Positions 15,001-29,682 of a DNA stretch of 64,000 nucleotides are shown here, piece after piece. The notes beneath the pieces were generated by a model. The model ran no database searches and was not told where the DNA came from. It saw only the letters and a list, made by a program, of their open reading frames with translations. A program made the translations under genes and the position numbers. Source of the stretch: Marthasterias glacialis. Taxonomy: Eukaryota; Echinodermata; Asteroidea; Forcipulatida; Asteriidae. The stretch's first letter is position 1; each line of letters starts with the position of its first letter. Location of the stretch: contig OU452235.1 of NCBI GenBank assembly GCA_911728455.2, positions 10,526,634 to 10,590,633 of the forward strand. Reading direction: 5' to 3'.

Positions 15001-18000
15001 GGGGGGGGGGGTTGACATCCCCAATATTTTGCCCAAGTCGGCATTTAGAGTCACAGTCGGCGAATTGAGCACCAAACTTACCCGAGTAAGGGCTTGGGCC
15101 GAACACAAATCTATTCGGCAAGCCTAGAGACCTAGATTTGCTGACTGAAAGTCAAAGTACCCACTGAACCCCACAAGAATTTGTGTGCATATACTCCAAC
15201 AGGGGATTCACAAAACAATTTGATTTTCAAGTACTCGGCATCTAAGGTCCATTATAAACCTTAGAATAACTCAGAAACCTCCAAGCATTCAGTTTGCCCC
15301 TGAACCCCAACATGTAGGTGAGTCTTATGTCATAGCTCTTTTACTTTCATTTGGTAATGTCGGTCATCCCACCCGCCCCCAAAGAAAGTGCCTTCACTAC
15401 GCCGCTGACCCTAGTTCATCTCAAAACCAACAATTGTTCCAACAAGAGATTCATTTACATGGTTGTCACCAGTAAACAACTTTTTTCTTTAATATTAGCA
15501 GTTTTAAATCGATTCATGTAAACCTAACCAAAGGCATTCTCCTTTGAAACATTCTGATTATTTAAGCTCACACACAGACACAGAGTCCAGCATTCTCCAG
15601 AAGACGGTCAGGGTATACTGGTCAAAAGGTATAATACAAACTACCACTACTCAAAGGGATTTATCACATTACATTACCACAAACTCACTTCCTATTACAG
15701 TCTGATTTCATTTACAACAGCCTGAAACTAAAGTAACTTAGCACCAAAATTAGTTAATTTGGATAATGCCGGTTACTTTGGATAAGACAAGAACTTTAAC
15801 ACACCATTTCATCATCTGAATCCTCTTCATCATCCTCCAGCAGATCCATTGGTATTTTGCTCTTTTTTGTAGTATCTTCTTTCTTAGTCTTCTTTGATGG
15901 AGTTGGTGTCAACCACTCTTTGTTCTCATCAGTGAATCCTTTTGAGGCTATTTCTTTCATATCATCACTGTCAGCAAACTCCTCCTCATCGTCTTCACCG
16001 TCCTCTTCTCCATCGTCATCTTCATCATCAAATTCATATTCAATATCTCCTGTTGCGTTTAGAAGAAAATCATATCATGACAATATTTTTATTATTTTTA
16101 TTGATCTAGGTATTGACCCGTCTCAGTCCGCTGTTTTTTTTAGTTGAAGTCTAAAGTTATGTGTACAATACATCAATGCAAAACAAATCCTTCACTCTAT
16201 GGTCAGATGGTTAATCAATACTAAATGTTTGGACTTGGATAAGATTGGAATGCCTGACCCAGAGAGGGCAAGAGTTAGGTTTGGGTGAATTTGAGGACTG
16301 TTTTTCAGAATGGATGAAGTATACACGCTATTATTTTTGGTGCCAAAAAATGGATGACGTGTACACAGCCCTGATACTTCACGACGGCAATTGCCATCGT
16401 TGCCCCTAACTATTGCCGCAATGCCCTTCGAAAATCCCACTTTTCACGGCAGTTTTTGCCGTGCCCTTTTCTTGTTATTGCCGTCGTGCCCTTCCTCCTG
16501 AAAAAAAAAAATTATTCAACGATATCCAAGTTCGATGTTCATCTCTAAAAATGACACAGAAAATGAGCCAAAATAACAACCGTCCAAAGTCACGATGTCA
16601 TTTTGCCCACAAATTTAACCGCTGCAAACACAGTACACGGAAACAACGATCATCACAAACCAAAAAAGTATGGCGCGGTCAGCTTCACACCGCGTGTACG
16701 CAGCACGTGTACACACCTATCCGAGTCGGTACCCAGACTGTGAAACATTCACACATACAGTTTCAATCTCATACGCGCTGAAAAATTCGCTCGGCCCCAG
16801 AATGTGGGACCGTGCGGAAAAAAAAAACTACTGAGAAGAAGTTGTTATGCAGCTTGGCCGGCTTGGCTTGGGTGCACGTGTGGTGCGCTGTCAATGTCTG
16901 ATGTTTACAGCGTTGGTTGCTGTGGTGTCGTTTCTTGCAAAATGCCGAATCAGGAAAAGAACCAAGCAAAAGAAATTGGATCAACTTAATATTGCAGCAT
17001 CAAAATGCTGCAAACTGGACACCTTTTTCTGGTATTTTTTTTTTATGTAAGTTTTTTTCCCGTGTATTTTAGGGCTCTACTCGGTCTGTCTGTCATGTCT
17101 GTAGTCATGTAGTGCATGTAGTCCCACGGGCCAATTTTTACACAGGCAACTTGGAGGCAACCAATTACACAGCATGCCAAACAAACATTTCGGTAACTAA
17201 AAATTACTTTGAGAGAAAGTTTATTTTGTTATGAAGACCTTTATGCCATTTATGTTCAAAATAAAACATCTGAAGATTTTGTCATTTTTTGACAAGTGAA
17301 TAGTCACTCTCTTTCATACCCCTTGCCAAGGCTTACCAACTATACAGTGCTTAACTCAGTGTACGGGTAAAACAAATAAAAATATTCTTTATCCCCGATG
17401 CAAATTTACCTCCTAATATAAATACATTCATTCATTCTTTCACTGGCGCTATTATAGGTTTTTATTTGAAGACAAATAAAATATGTCATGAAGGAAACAA
17501 GCAGAACAGAAGAACTGAGTGATGTGTATTTATTGTGTAAGAATGTAATAATCTATAAAATATGTGTTTTTTCCAATATTGCCTTGGTGCCCTTCGCAAC
17601 TTTTTACGATTGCCTTGATGCCCTTTGAAATTTCTGGAAATTGCCTTGGTGACCTAATTTTTTACAAAAAGTCAAGGCAAAACTGCCTTGCCCCTTTAAA
17701 GCCGGAGTATCAGGGCTGTGTACATTGTAACTTACTTTGTACATTCGGAAGACCGGCTAAGTTGGCCGTGAGTCCGTGACATGTGCATTTTTTGAAGGGG
17801 CATCACTGCCAACTCGGCAGGGTGTCACAGCCAATGGCCACAGTTAAGATCTTGGTCTACCTTTGTCCGTTTTTTTATAAGAAGAGGATTACAAGAAAAT
17901 GAGAGGCTTCCACCATTGTATATCATTGTATTTTGGCTCAATGGAGGCAAGTCCTAGTAAACCGAGGTTCCAGCCCTGGTTTCGGTCTTGGGACTAATCC

Positions 18001-21000
18001 TCGGCTGTGTCTCATAGCCGAGGTTTTGCGATCCATGGTGCGGGAATATGATATTTGCTTGATAGAGAAACAACATGTCCCAGTGCTTCAAAGACAAACT
18101 TTTTTTCTAGGCTTTGTCAGGTCAAAGTGTGGTTTAAAAGAATTCTTATTTAGCAAATTTGTTTGCGTATTTTATATTGGTGATATCTGAATGTTATTTT
18201 AATGATTTTTAGCTGCCCCAGCTTACATCCAATTCCAGGTAGCTTATTACGGTAGATACTTTGGTTTAAAAGATTGATACCTTCATCTGATCCCTCATCA
18301 GATTGACCTTCAGTTCCTTCTTCTTCTTCCTCCTCCTCCTCCTCCTCCTCATCATCTTCTTCCTGTTCATCTGAATCTTGTTCTTCCTCATCCCACTCTT
18401 CTGCCTCCATATCCAACCATCCTCCATCATCACTCCAACCTCCACTACTTCCTTCGCCATCACTGTCTAACTCTGTCACTGGTTTCTTGGTAACAGGTGC
18501 TTTTGGCTCAGCTTTGGCTTTCTGCTTGACTTTCTGCTTTAGATCTCTACCTTGTTGAAGTTTTGGTTGTGTGTTTTGCTGCTGTTGCTGCTGTTGTTTT
18601 CCACCATCCCTCCGGACAGCTCTACATATGCATATTAAGTCAATACAACTGCAATGTTATTTTACTGTGTTATGGTTGTTTGTTTGCAACGTAAAAAACA
18701 ACAAGCTAGATGGTTACAAATTAACATCTACATCTAAAAAAAACAGTTCCCACTTCTTTTTTTCATCTTAACAATGCAGCAACAAGGGTAAGAGAAGGGT
18801 AATAAATTCTACTCAATTCAGTTGTCTTTTGTAACATACTTTCTTCCCATTGCTATATTCCTTAATTATGCATGGTCAATGAAGGGAAAAACACAGAAAG
18901 AGAAAGACCCCATTGAAGAAGTTGACTTCACCTGTAGCCAATTTCACTGTATCATTTGTCAACATTTTTTGAGGAAAAATATAATATACATGTAACCAAG
19001 CGAAACAAAAATAAATGCACATAATATGCAAATAATGGGTACATGGTGTTCCAAAAATGGAGGTCTCCCTGTACCTCACATACCAAAAATATGTTTATTA
19101 TATTTTAAAAACAAAATATATGTGTCAGGTTATGATACATTATTAAAACAACCTAAGAGATCATACCCTAAAATGTATCTGAGAATGCTAAACGTTAAAT
19201 GTATTAATAGCAATGGTCTACATGTCAATGACAGTATTTACCTCCGTCTAGCTCTCCGACCTAGCCTCGTTTTATCAGCTTTATCTGACCAAAAGAAAAT
19301 TGAAAGTATGTGTAAATGCATCACCCATCATTGTAATGATTTACAGTGTAGTTTTACATTAATAAATAAAAGTTGTTTTTAAGGACAAAATTCAATGACC
19401 CAGTAAACTCAATTGGGAGCTTCATCTACATGTACGTGCAGTAGTAATCCACTGTGTGACTACTGATCAAATCTTATGTCACATACAAAATATCTACAAT
19501 GTAGATGATGTGGCACAGACTAAACAGAGGCCCTCAAGCCTCAATATCAGCAACATCATTTTCACTACTAATTCTAAGGGACGCTATTGGTTGGTTCCAT
19601 CAAGGAGGACAGAACACAAGGAGTTGGAACTAGCATGGGTTCATAGAGTTGAAGCTCCGGTACATGCGGTCATCACATGCACATTGATCCGGACTACATG
19701 CGATGTGAGGGCTAAAAGCTTGCATTTGTGCTTGTTGACGTCACACCATACATGGCACATCGAAAATAATGTTACAGCATGAATTGAAAGTGTGACAGGT
19801 TTTTAGTTGATGATGCCCGGTGACGTGAATACATGCAAATATTGTCCGAGCCAGCAAACGTTTTATCATGTGTTAAATCAGAATACTGGAACAAAGGTCG
19901 CCTGGACATTTTGTTCCAGAGTACACACAGAGTATGCAATTACCATGCAACGCTTCAATTTACCCACACAAAGAGAACAGATGGTGTTGATATTTCGCTG
20001 TTTTTTGCCCATTATGCGGGGTTAATGGCAATCCCAGATTCGAGACCTTTGTCCTTTTGTTACAAGAAGAGGATTACGAGGCACTGAGAGGCTTCCACCA
20101 TTGTTTATTCATTGTATTTTAGCTCAATGGAGGTAAGTCAGAGTGAACTGAGTATCCAGCCTTGGTTCAGGATTTATCAATCCTCAGACAAAAGCTCACA
20201 GCTGAGATTTTGTAATTCATGGTGCTTCAAAGAGAATTGTTGTTCTCTTGGCTTTGTCAAGTCAAGGTTTCTATTAATAGCAGTACTCCCAAAGAAAAAA
20301 TGATTCCGGCAATTCTGAGGAAATAATCCCGTCAGGTTCCCACTACAATGTATAACCTTATAGTAAATACTGTAAAATGTAAACAGTTTATGTATAATAA
20401 TGGGTCATTCCATTCCCCATACAAGATTTGATCACAAATTATACTCATCTGACATGTGTAGTTTAAATTGAAATCAAATCTTGCAAAAATCAAGGTTTAT
20501 ATTCTCTGTATTCTCATTGAAAAGTAGGTAGTCACTCAATTTTAAAGTTAACTTTTTTAACTTTAATTTTGGTTAAAATTTAATAAACCAAGTAATTTGA
20601 CCTTTGACATTTCTGCTGTCTCGTATGAATCACACGAGAAGGCTTATGATCGTTTGTTTATCTCTTGCAGGGGCTCATCCATGGAATCTGAGCAACTTTA
20701 TCGATTGACACTTTACGTATTCAACTTTAGTTTATCAATGGCTGTCAATCATGTATAAAATCGACTCTCATGAGAGAGAGAGAGCAATGCTCAATGGTTG
20801 TCTTCTTGACTTTGAAAACAATGGCCCACCAGTTCAGATTTGAGCTAAGTTTACTTGTTTTTCACAAAAATATGACAAAACCCAAAAAGGTGTTGCAGGG
20901 TTCAGTAACTCGGACAAGTAGCTCTTTGATCTTTCATGGACTTGGGGCCATTTTCTGTGATTTGAGTGTGAGTGTGACCCCGTTATTTTCTCTTTACATC

Positions 21001-22528
21001 AAAAAGGAATTTTTTTTTATGATCCTGCTAATTATAATATAAATACTCAGAGTCAGACCCCATAATTTGCTAATACTTAATAATTGATAAATGATGTCGA
21101 TGACTAGACCCAGTAACTGGGGCGCTGTACTCCTTTTTTTTTAATTTTGACATTGTCGGTCGTACTAGCGCCCCAGAAAAGTATGTGTAAGTTGGTTTGA
21201 AAAGCTGTTATGGCGAAGAGGATTTAAAACACCTCTAAAAAAGTGGCCAAAATTACGACAAAAACTCAACAGAATTGCTGGAAAATCGCCTACTGGCTTC
21301 TCAAGATATCAAAGATGAAATAGAATGCATTTAATTGTACTTACGATCACTTTCTGTCCTCCAAATCGATGATTTTTTAGCCCACTAAAACCACTCAAAA
21401 TGCAGCCGTTACAATCGCCATTTTACTACTGATACTGCGATATTCAACGACTGTTTCCTTATACGAGGACTGCGTGTTCGCTGATGCCCTGACTTGCACA
21501 TTGTCTTGTGCACTCAACGCAGGATACCAGCTATGTAGTGCAACGACCCCCCCCCCCCCCCCCCCCCCCCCCGTGGCTACTGAAAGTTCCATTTGGTCAT
21601 GATTGGCCGAGCGCGCATGCTGTACAGCTGGTATCCTGCGCTGAGTGCACAAGACCAATGTGGGCAAGTCAGGGCATTAGCGAACACGCAATCCGCGTAG
21701 TGTTAATACGACAAATAAACATGTAAGGAAACAGTCGTTGAGTATCGCATGACTAGCAGTAGTAAAATGGCGATTTTAACGGCTGCATTTTGAGTGGTTT
21801 TAGTGGGCTAAAAAATCATCGATTTGGAGGACAAAAAGTGATCGTAAGTACAATTAAATGCATTCTATTTCATCTTTGATATCTTGAGAAGCCAGTAGGC
21901 GATTTTCCAGCAATTCTGTTGAGTTTTTGATGTAATTTTGGCCACTTTTTTAGAGGTGTTTTAAATCCTCTTCGCCATAACAGCTTTTCAAACCAACTTA
22001 CACATACTTTTCTGGGGCGCTAGTACGACCGACAATGTCAAAATTTAAAAAAAAGGAGTACAGCGCCCCAGTTACTGGGTCTAGTCGATGACCAAGATGT
22101 GTTAAAATCCATGGATGTAGTTTACGTATTACTACTGCTGGTTGTGATCATCATAATCCTCCATCTTCAATCCCGGACCGGAGCGGAGTGTTACGATTAT
22201 CGCAACTATTTTTAATAATCACGCAAAAACAGCAATAATAATACTATGATTTATTACTATTAGGTTCAAGTTACTCTGAGTCAGACCATGTCATGCATGT
22301 GGAGGTACATTACACACATATGATGTCGATCATGATGTTAACTAAAATACATTAAAAAACACAAATCATCATTGACAGATTGACATTTAAATAATTCAGT
22401 ATTTAGCGTCTGTTGGATTTCAAACCTTCACTTGTGAGGTGTTCTGGCATTCCTGGTTCTCCTTGTTTTCTAGATTTTCTGCCTGGTCCACGCTTCCCAA
22501 GTTCATTCAAATCTTTCTTTCTCCCCAT
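1..22528 (-). CDS. NOP2: NOP2 (p120), 28S rRNA cytosine-C5 methyltransferase; 16 exons, 3' end beyond window
   Basis: NOP2 is the SAM-dependent nucleolar enzyme that makes m5C on large-subunit rRNA and supports 60S assembly. Coding exons, 5' to 3' on the minus strand: 22528-22432 (or to 22426), 19284-19242, 18621-18281, 16049-15805, 14690-14521, 13469-13384, 10355-10262, 9369-9264, 8385-8296, 6949-6862, 5591-5451, 4710-4571, 3351-3139, 2697-2600, 1020-896, 382-1. Phases agree throughout, giving about 819 codons before the left edge. The protein starts [20 protein letters not shown], like vertebrate NOP2. It then has a basic stretch, a Q-rich stretch and long Asp/Glu runs (about residues 100-290), and the RsmB-like methyltransferase core (about 330-690). 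Visible motifs are SAM motif [11 protein letters not shown] (about 487-496), motif [10 protein letters not shown] (Cys about 561) and motif VI STCSI (Cys about 615), followed by [12 protein letters not shown]. The C-terminal tail (last exon) is Lys-rich and low complexity. All introns are GT-AG except the AT-AC intron at 10,356-13,383. Both candidate donors of exon 1 keep the same frame. Identification is by remembered family sequence, not a search. Confidence 0.96.
1213..1489. mobile_element. MITE with inverted ends (CAATTT.ATAG..CTGCTTA type)
   Basis: The left end GGGCCCAATTTGATAGAGCT is the inverse of the right end AGTGCTATGAAATTGACCCC, and further inverted GTAAGCA..GTGCTTAC motifs lie inside. 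No ORF is present. This is a palindromic, short non-autonomous DNA element in a NOP2 intron. Superfamily unassigned. Confidence 0.6.
2860..3116 (+). repeat. tRNA-derived SINE, family A
   Basis: It contains CATGACACTTGTGTCCTTAA, GCAAGACACTTACC and CATTAAGAGAAGGGG, body blocks shared with the copy at 7.13 kb. The tRNA-like head is decayed. Intronic in NOP2. Confidence 0.55.
3139..3351 (-). CDS. NOP2: NOP2 catalytic exon (motifs IV and VI)
   Basis: This 71-codon phase-0 exon holds both catalytic cysteines of the RNA m5C methyltransferase family. The motif IV Cys is in [13 protein letters not shown] and forms part of the release mechanism. The motif VI Cys is in VYSTCSI and is the nucleophile that attacks C6 of the target cytosine. 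Both are intact, so the copy looks enzymatically competent. The acceptor is TTTCAG and the donor TTA|GTAAGT. Confidence 0.95.
3465..3657 (+). repeat. tRNA-derived SINE, family A
   Basis: A head with GACCTAGTGGCTTAGCG (A-box-like) and a B-box GGTTTGAATCCCAG is followed by GTGTATCCTTGAGCAAGATA and an ATT-rich tail. This is a diverged copy in a NOP2 intron. Confidence 0.55.
3870..4310 (+). repeat. Interspersed repeat family copy 1
   Basis: This is a copy of a roughly 500-bp family seen five times between 3.8 and 26 kb. Shared blocks include GGACATTCC near the start, a TACAAGAAGAGG block, CATTGTTTATCATTGTATTT, CTCAATGG.AGGTAAGT and GGTTTTGCGAT. No coding capacity is apparent. This copy is diverged and lies in a NOP2 intron. 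Confidence 0.55.
5322..5399. other. Hairpin-forming palindrome in NOP2 intron
   Basis: The left arm GTTTATCTCTTTTGAGTATG and right arm CATACTCAAAAGAGATATAA form a ~20-bp stem with one small bulge. The ~37-base loop has its own small stem (CGGTTGA...TCAACCG). It could be a tiny MITE or a structured RNA. Confidence 0.7.
5716..5967. mobile_element. MITE, about 250 bp, with ~50-bp inverted ends
   Basis: The left end TAGACCGATCCATTAAGCCC and right end GGGCTTATTGGATCAGTATA are imperfect inverse copies, extending inward to TTGACCAATCACAGC and its inverse. A TA target duplication is possible but not certain. It directly abuts copy 2 of the interspersed family. Confidence 0.6.
5988..6480 (+). repeat. 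Interspersed repeat family copy 2
   Basis: This copy runs from GTATACATGCCATTATTTTC to CGGCAACTGGTTAA. It includes CACCCAAAGAGGACAGATGG and CTCTTAGCTTTGTCAAGTCA, as in the copies at 19.8 kb and 25.4 kb. It lacks the middle part present in copy 4. Intronic in NOP2. Confidence 0.6.
7128..7478 (+). repeat. tRNA-derived SINE, family A, with LINE-like tail
   Basis: It shares ATGACACTTGTGTCCTTGAG and following blocks with the 2.86-kb copy. It ends GATAAAGCGCTTTTTAAGAA and ATTATCATTA, a tail like those of CR1/L2-type LINEs. Confidence 0.55.
7486..7614 (+). repeat. tRNA-derived SINE, family A, best-preserved head, with (ATA)n
   Basis: The Pol III A box is TGGCCGAGCAGTTAAGCG and the B box GGGTTCGAGTCCCGG, giving a tRNA-Ser/Leu-like head. 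It is followed by ATGACACTTGTGTCCTT and cut short by an (ATA)n microsatellite (about 7,589-7,614). It is not a functional tRNA, because the acceptor stem does not pair. Confidence 0.7.
10075..10150 (-). repeat. tRNA-like sequence (SINE head or decayed tRNA)
   Basis: The minus strand reads GTTGGTAGAGCACTGGCATA, then CCAGAGGTCACAAGGTTCAA and ATCCTG, with recognisable A and B boxes and a plausible anticodon arm. The acceptor stem is poor, so a SINE head or tRNA pseudogene is more likely than an active tRNA. Confidence 0.5.
11709..12310 (+). repeat. 22-bp minisatellite, about 27 copies, in the NOP2 AT-AC intron
   Basis: The unit is TTTGGCTATACCCAACAAG plus ACA, repeated head to tail with few changes (one unit is 23 bp; variants have GCC for GGC, or a changed base in TATAC). 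Because 22 is not a multiple of three, each reading frame cycles through the same three peptides and stays open. The long plus-strand ORFs here are by-products. Confidence 0.97.
13020..13320 (+). mobile_element. LINE 3' fragment (CR1/L2-like RT C-terminus), inside NOP2 intron
   Basis: One plus-strand frame reads [18 protein letters not shown], the typical C-terminal tail of CR1/L2/Jockey-type ORF2 proteins. The preceding [20 protein letters not shown] lies in another frame, so the copy is frameshifted. It ends in GCGCTTTGGTAA and an ATT-rich tail, the usual 3' end of such elements. The copy is 5'-truncated, lies in the AT-AC intron, and is antisense to NOP2. Confidence 0.65.
16310..18130 (+). 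repeat. Interspersed repeat family copy 3, split by a transposon
   Basis: The left part (16,310-16,365) and right part (17,719-18,130) belong to one copy interrupted by the 1.35-kb transposon. The right part carries the shared ACAAGAAGAGGATTAC, GAGGCTTCCACCATTGTATA and GGCTTTGTCAGGTCAA blocks. Confidence 0.6.
16366..17718. mobile_element. Non-autonomous DNA transposon, 1.35 kb, nested in another repeat
   Basis: The ends are inverted: CAGCCCTGATACT at 16,366 and AGTATCAGGGCTG ending at 17,718, flanked on both sides by TGTACA. Both subterminal regions carry repeated TTGCC...TGCCCTT blocks, likely transposase-binding repeats. No transposase-like ORF is seen. The flanks join into one copy of the interspersed repeat found elsewhere in the window, so this element jumped into an older one. 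hAT-like ends are possible, but the palindromic 6-bp flank leaves the superfamily open. Confidence 0.65.
19242..19284 (-). CDS. NOP2: NOP2 exon 2, a 43-bp micro-exon
   Basis: This short exon has a CAG acceptor (tttggtcag) and a GTAAAT donor. Its 43 bp are exactly what is needed to join the phase-1 end of exon 1 to the phase-2 start of exon 3. The peptide [13 protein letters not shown] runs into RAVRRDGG of the next exon and corresponds to the basic RLSSRARKRAAKR region of human NOP2. It was found by looking for the missing phase. Homology plus phase makes it convincing despite its size. Confidence 0.8.
19801..20340 (+). repeat. Interspersed repeat family copy 4
   Basis: This is the best preserved copy, with CACAAAGAGAACAGATGG, GTCCTTTTGTTACAAGAAGA, GAGGCTTCCACCATTG, CTTGGCTTTGTCAAGTCAAG and ATTCCGGCAATTCTGAGG in the same order as the others. 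It lies in NOP2 intron 2. Confidence 0.65.
21105..22083. mobile_element. Foldback DNA transposon, 979 bp, with ~430-bp inverted arms and 9-bp target duplication
   Basis: The left arm (21,105 to about 21,533) and right arm (about 21,624 to 22,083) are near-perfect reverse complements, with termini TAGACCCAGTAACTGGGGCG. The 9-bp direct repeat GTCGATGAC flanks it at 21,096-21,104 and 22,084-22,092. The centre holds 26 C in a row (21,547-21,572) and a short unique stretch. The right arm carries a small extra insert near 21,700. Very long terminal inverted repeats with a 9-bp target duplication fit a non-autonomous Mutator-like (MULE) element; the superfamily is inferred. It lies in NOP2 intron 1. 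Confidence 0.85.
22426..22528 (-). CDS. NOP2: NOP2 exon 1 with start codon
   Basis: The ATG lies at 22528-22526 in the context GAGATGG. The exon encodes the conserved NOP2 N-terminus, with the basic [10 protein letters not shown] signature expected to aid nucleolar localisation. Two phase-1 donors are possible: CAA|GTGAAG (exon ends at 22432) or AAG|GTTTGA (exon ends at 22426). The first fits the consensus better. Either choice changes the protein by only two residues. Confidence 0.85.
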
Positions 22529-22760
22529 CTCGTACTCGTAGTCGTAGGTTTAATAACCTGATCTGTTATTTGCATGTAATTATTGTAGGGTTAGGGTTTC
22601 AACTGTGGTGAAAAGCGAGTCAGATCACCATGTGTAGTGTATTCTCTCACGCGCACATGGTACTTTAATTTCAACACTGCAAGCTAAAGTCTTGTTCCTT
22701 AACTAAATTGATTCAATTGTACACAATCACGTTTAGTTACCATGCTTATGTGTTTTCAAG
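22529..22760. promoter_or_regulatory. Head-to-head NOP2/LRRC47 bidirectional promoter
   Basis: Only 232 bp separate the two divergent start codons, so both transcripts must start within this stretch or inside each other. No TATA box is obvious. Visible short motifs are an octamer-like ATTTGCAT (about 22,568-22,575), a TAGGGTTAGGGTTT run near 22,587 and a CG-containing CACGCGCAC near 22,649. The LRRC47 start itself sits in CAAGATGGCCGCC (22,757-22,769), which matches the YY1 motif often found at starts of translation-related genes. The promoter role is inferred from layout. Confidence 0.7.
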
Positions 22761-27826
<5,066 letters not shown>

Positions 27827-27851
27827 GTCACTTGTATTTAGCCGTGTGTAA

Positions 27852-27947
27852 TGTTTTGTTGAAGTGGATTCATGAGATTAAGAGAGTACAAATTGGAACA
27901 GACTTGCCAGTAAACTGTGAAATGGGTCGCCAGGTTTGCATGTGTCT
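27852..27947 (+). repeat. Diverged repeat, partner of 29,683-29,778
   Basis: The stretch just after the LRRC47 stop (AAGTGGATTCATGAGATTAA, AAATTGGAACAGACT) recurs 1.8 kb downstream (AAGTGGATGCATGAGATTTA, AAATTGGAACAGACTC). It is either an unnamed interspersed repeat or a local duplication of the LRRC47 3' UTR. Confidence 0.6.
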
Positions 27948-28479
27948 TTTATTCACCAACTGTGTTATATGGCATTACATAAAAATTACAAAATCAACCC
28001 TTTTTAGAAGGAAACAGAAATGTTTATAAAATGTAATATGATACAAAATTCAATCCATGTTTGAAAATATTATCACTTGGTGTTTGTGAGTCTCAGGATT
28101 CATCTGAGAATGATTCAACAATTCAGTTCGGAATTAAAAGCAAGTTCAAGTTTTTCTGCAACAGACAACTAATTTGAAAGATTAAAGTCTGATGGATTTG
28201 GTTATCCAGTAGATCACAATTTGAATTAGAACTTGTGGAATTTCACTTTTAGTGTTCTTTATTAGATTGTTTCTGTTTTTTTCTTCTTCTTTTTTCTTTA
28301 TGGGGAGTCGCCTATCACAAGGTCCTAAAACAGACTAACCAAGGTGAGGGCTAAACAGGAGAAAGGGGTTGAAGAAGAAGAGATCTAAAAGTAGAAAGAT
28401 AACTACTGATATTGTGTTTGAATTGAGACAGATTTTAAGAGGCAGGGAAGCAGGATGCAGGTTGTGAATTTCAAAGTAA

Positions 28480-28690
28480 GGCAGTTTCATGGTGTGTCGT
28501 TGTTGTTAGTGCGTGGGACTCAAGCTCTGGTGGCTGAGACATCGGAGTGTGGGTTTGAGTCCCGGGGTAACCCTGTTTCAGCCCCAGGAGTAGGTGGCAA
28601 TGGCCCCTGGGAAAAACAGCTTATTTGTAGCCCACACTTCGAGTGGCTACAGGCCTTGTGTGTCTGATGACTTGCATAAAAAAAGTATGT
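28480..28690 (+). repeat. tRNA-derived SINE, related to family A
   Basis: An A-box-like TTAGTGCGTGGGACTCAAG and a B box GGGTTTGAGTCCCGGGG lie in a tRNA-like arrangement, followed by a body different from the 7.5-kb copy (GGTGGCAATGGCCCCTGG). It lies downstream of LRRC47. Confidence 0.55.
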
Positions 28691-28885
28691 GAGAAGAAAC
28701 TGGTTGAGAACCAGTGAGTATTTGCTTTGGAGCACCTTAAACTATTTATTTTGATTGCTTTCAAAGAGTGTACAGAAAATCTAGACTAATTTGGCTAATT
28801 GCTTAAAGCAATGCAGTCCTGCTGGATTACAGGTGTCTTTGAAACTTGTATTGGTCGAGGGTCAGTTGGATAAAGATCCTTTGGT

Positions 28886-29230
28886 TCATTATTGGCTATT
28901 TGTCTTCTGATGATGTCTGTATTTGACTGCTTGGTCACTGGACCTGTCGTCTGCCCCTTTTATCTCTTGAAGGTCTTTGATAGTGGTCTCATCTTCTAGG
29001 GTCTTAGCGACTTTCAGGACTTTCTGAAAGGTCAAATCATCCTTCAACGGAAGATGTTTCTGTACATAATTCTTCACTTTGAATTCCAAACATTAATGAA
29101 TTATGCAGGTTCATCAAGTTATAAGCCAGACTTACAAGTACTTGCTTTAAATTCTGGACTGCAACTGCATACTGGGCTACTGTCTCCTCACACTTCGGAT
29201 CAGGTTTATAAAATCTGAAATGTTTTGCAA
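28886..29230 (-). mobile_element. Fossil gag fragment of a Ty3/Gypsy-like LTR retrotransposon
   Basis: Minus-strand peptides such as KPDPKCEETVAQYAVAVQNL and DDLTFQKVLKVAKTLEDETT resemble the matrix/capsid-spacer part of Ty3-like Gag. Only this fragment is seen. No pol, LTRs or partner ORFs are evident nearby. It is a broken, old copy. A domesticated gag-derived gene is a less likely alternative. Confidence 0.45.
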
Positions 29231-29682
29231 CAACTAGGTATTTCAGCTCATAATGAGATCAATATCTCACCTTGTAACTTTACTCAGAAACAGGTGTTTG
29301 CTGAGCTAAGATCTTGACTGTCATGTACACAGTGGGGCCTATTGCTCTCAGAAATGCAGCTGTTTGTTTAGATGTAGAAATGCGATTTGCCATAGAATAA
29401 AGCTTCTCTATATAGTTACAAGTATAGAGTGTGGTCGTACATGTCTAGATGACCAATAAATGAATGAGTTGATGAGCACGGCTGCATGTAGATGACCAAT
29501 ACAGAGCTGATCAATACCTCCATAGATGGGGATTGTGCCTTCTTGACATCTATGTGTGTAAGTACAGTACAGTTTCAGTGATAGTCTTGTATTGGGAGAA
29601 GCATACAAACTGACTAATAAATGGTCTGTGTAAACTGCCACTGGTTATAACACAATCAATTGCTTCCATCGTGTTTTGTTTT

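Noticed and set aside
16413-16781. 122-codon plus-strand ORF inside the nested transposon
   Set aside because: It starts within the subterminal repeats, has biased low-complexity content and shows no transposase motif.
18266-18463. Lys/Arg-rich ORF on the minus strand at the acidic NOP2 exon
   Set aside because: It is the +1 shadow frame of the Asp/Glu-rich NOP2 exon.
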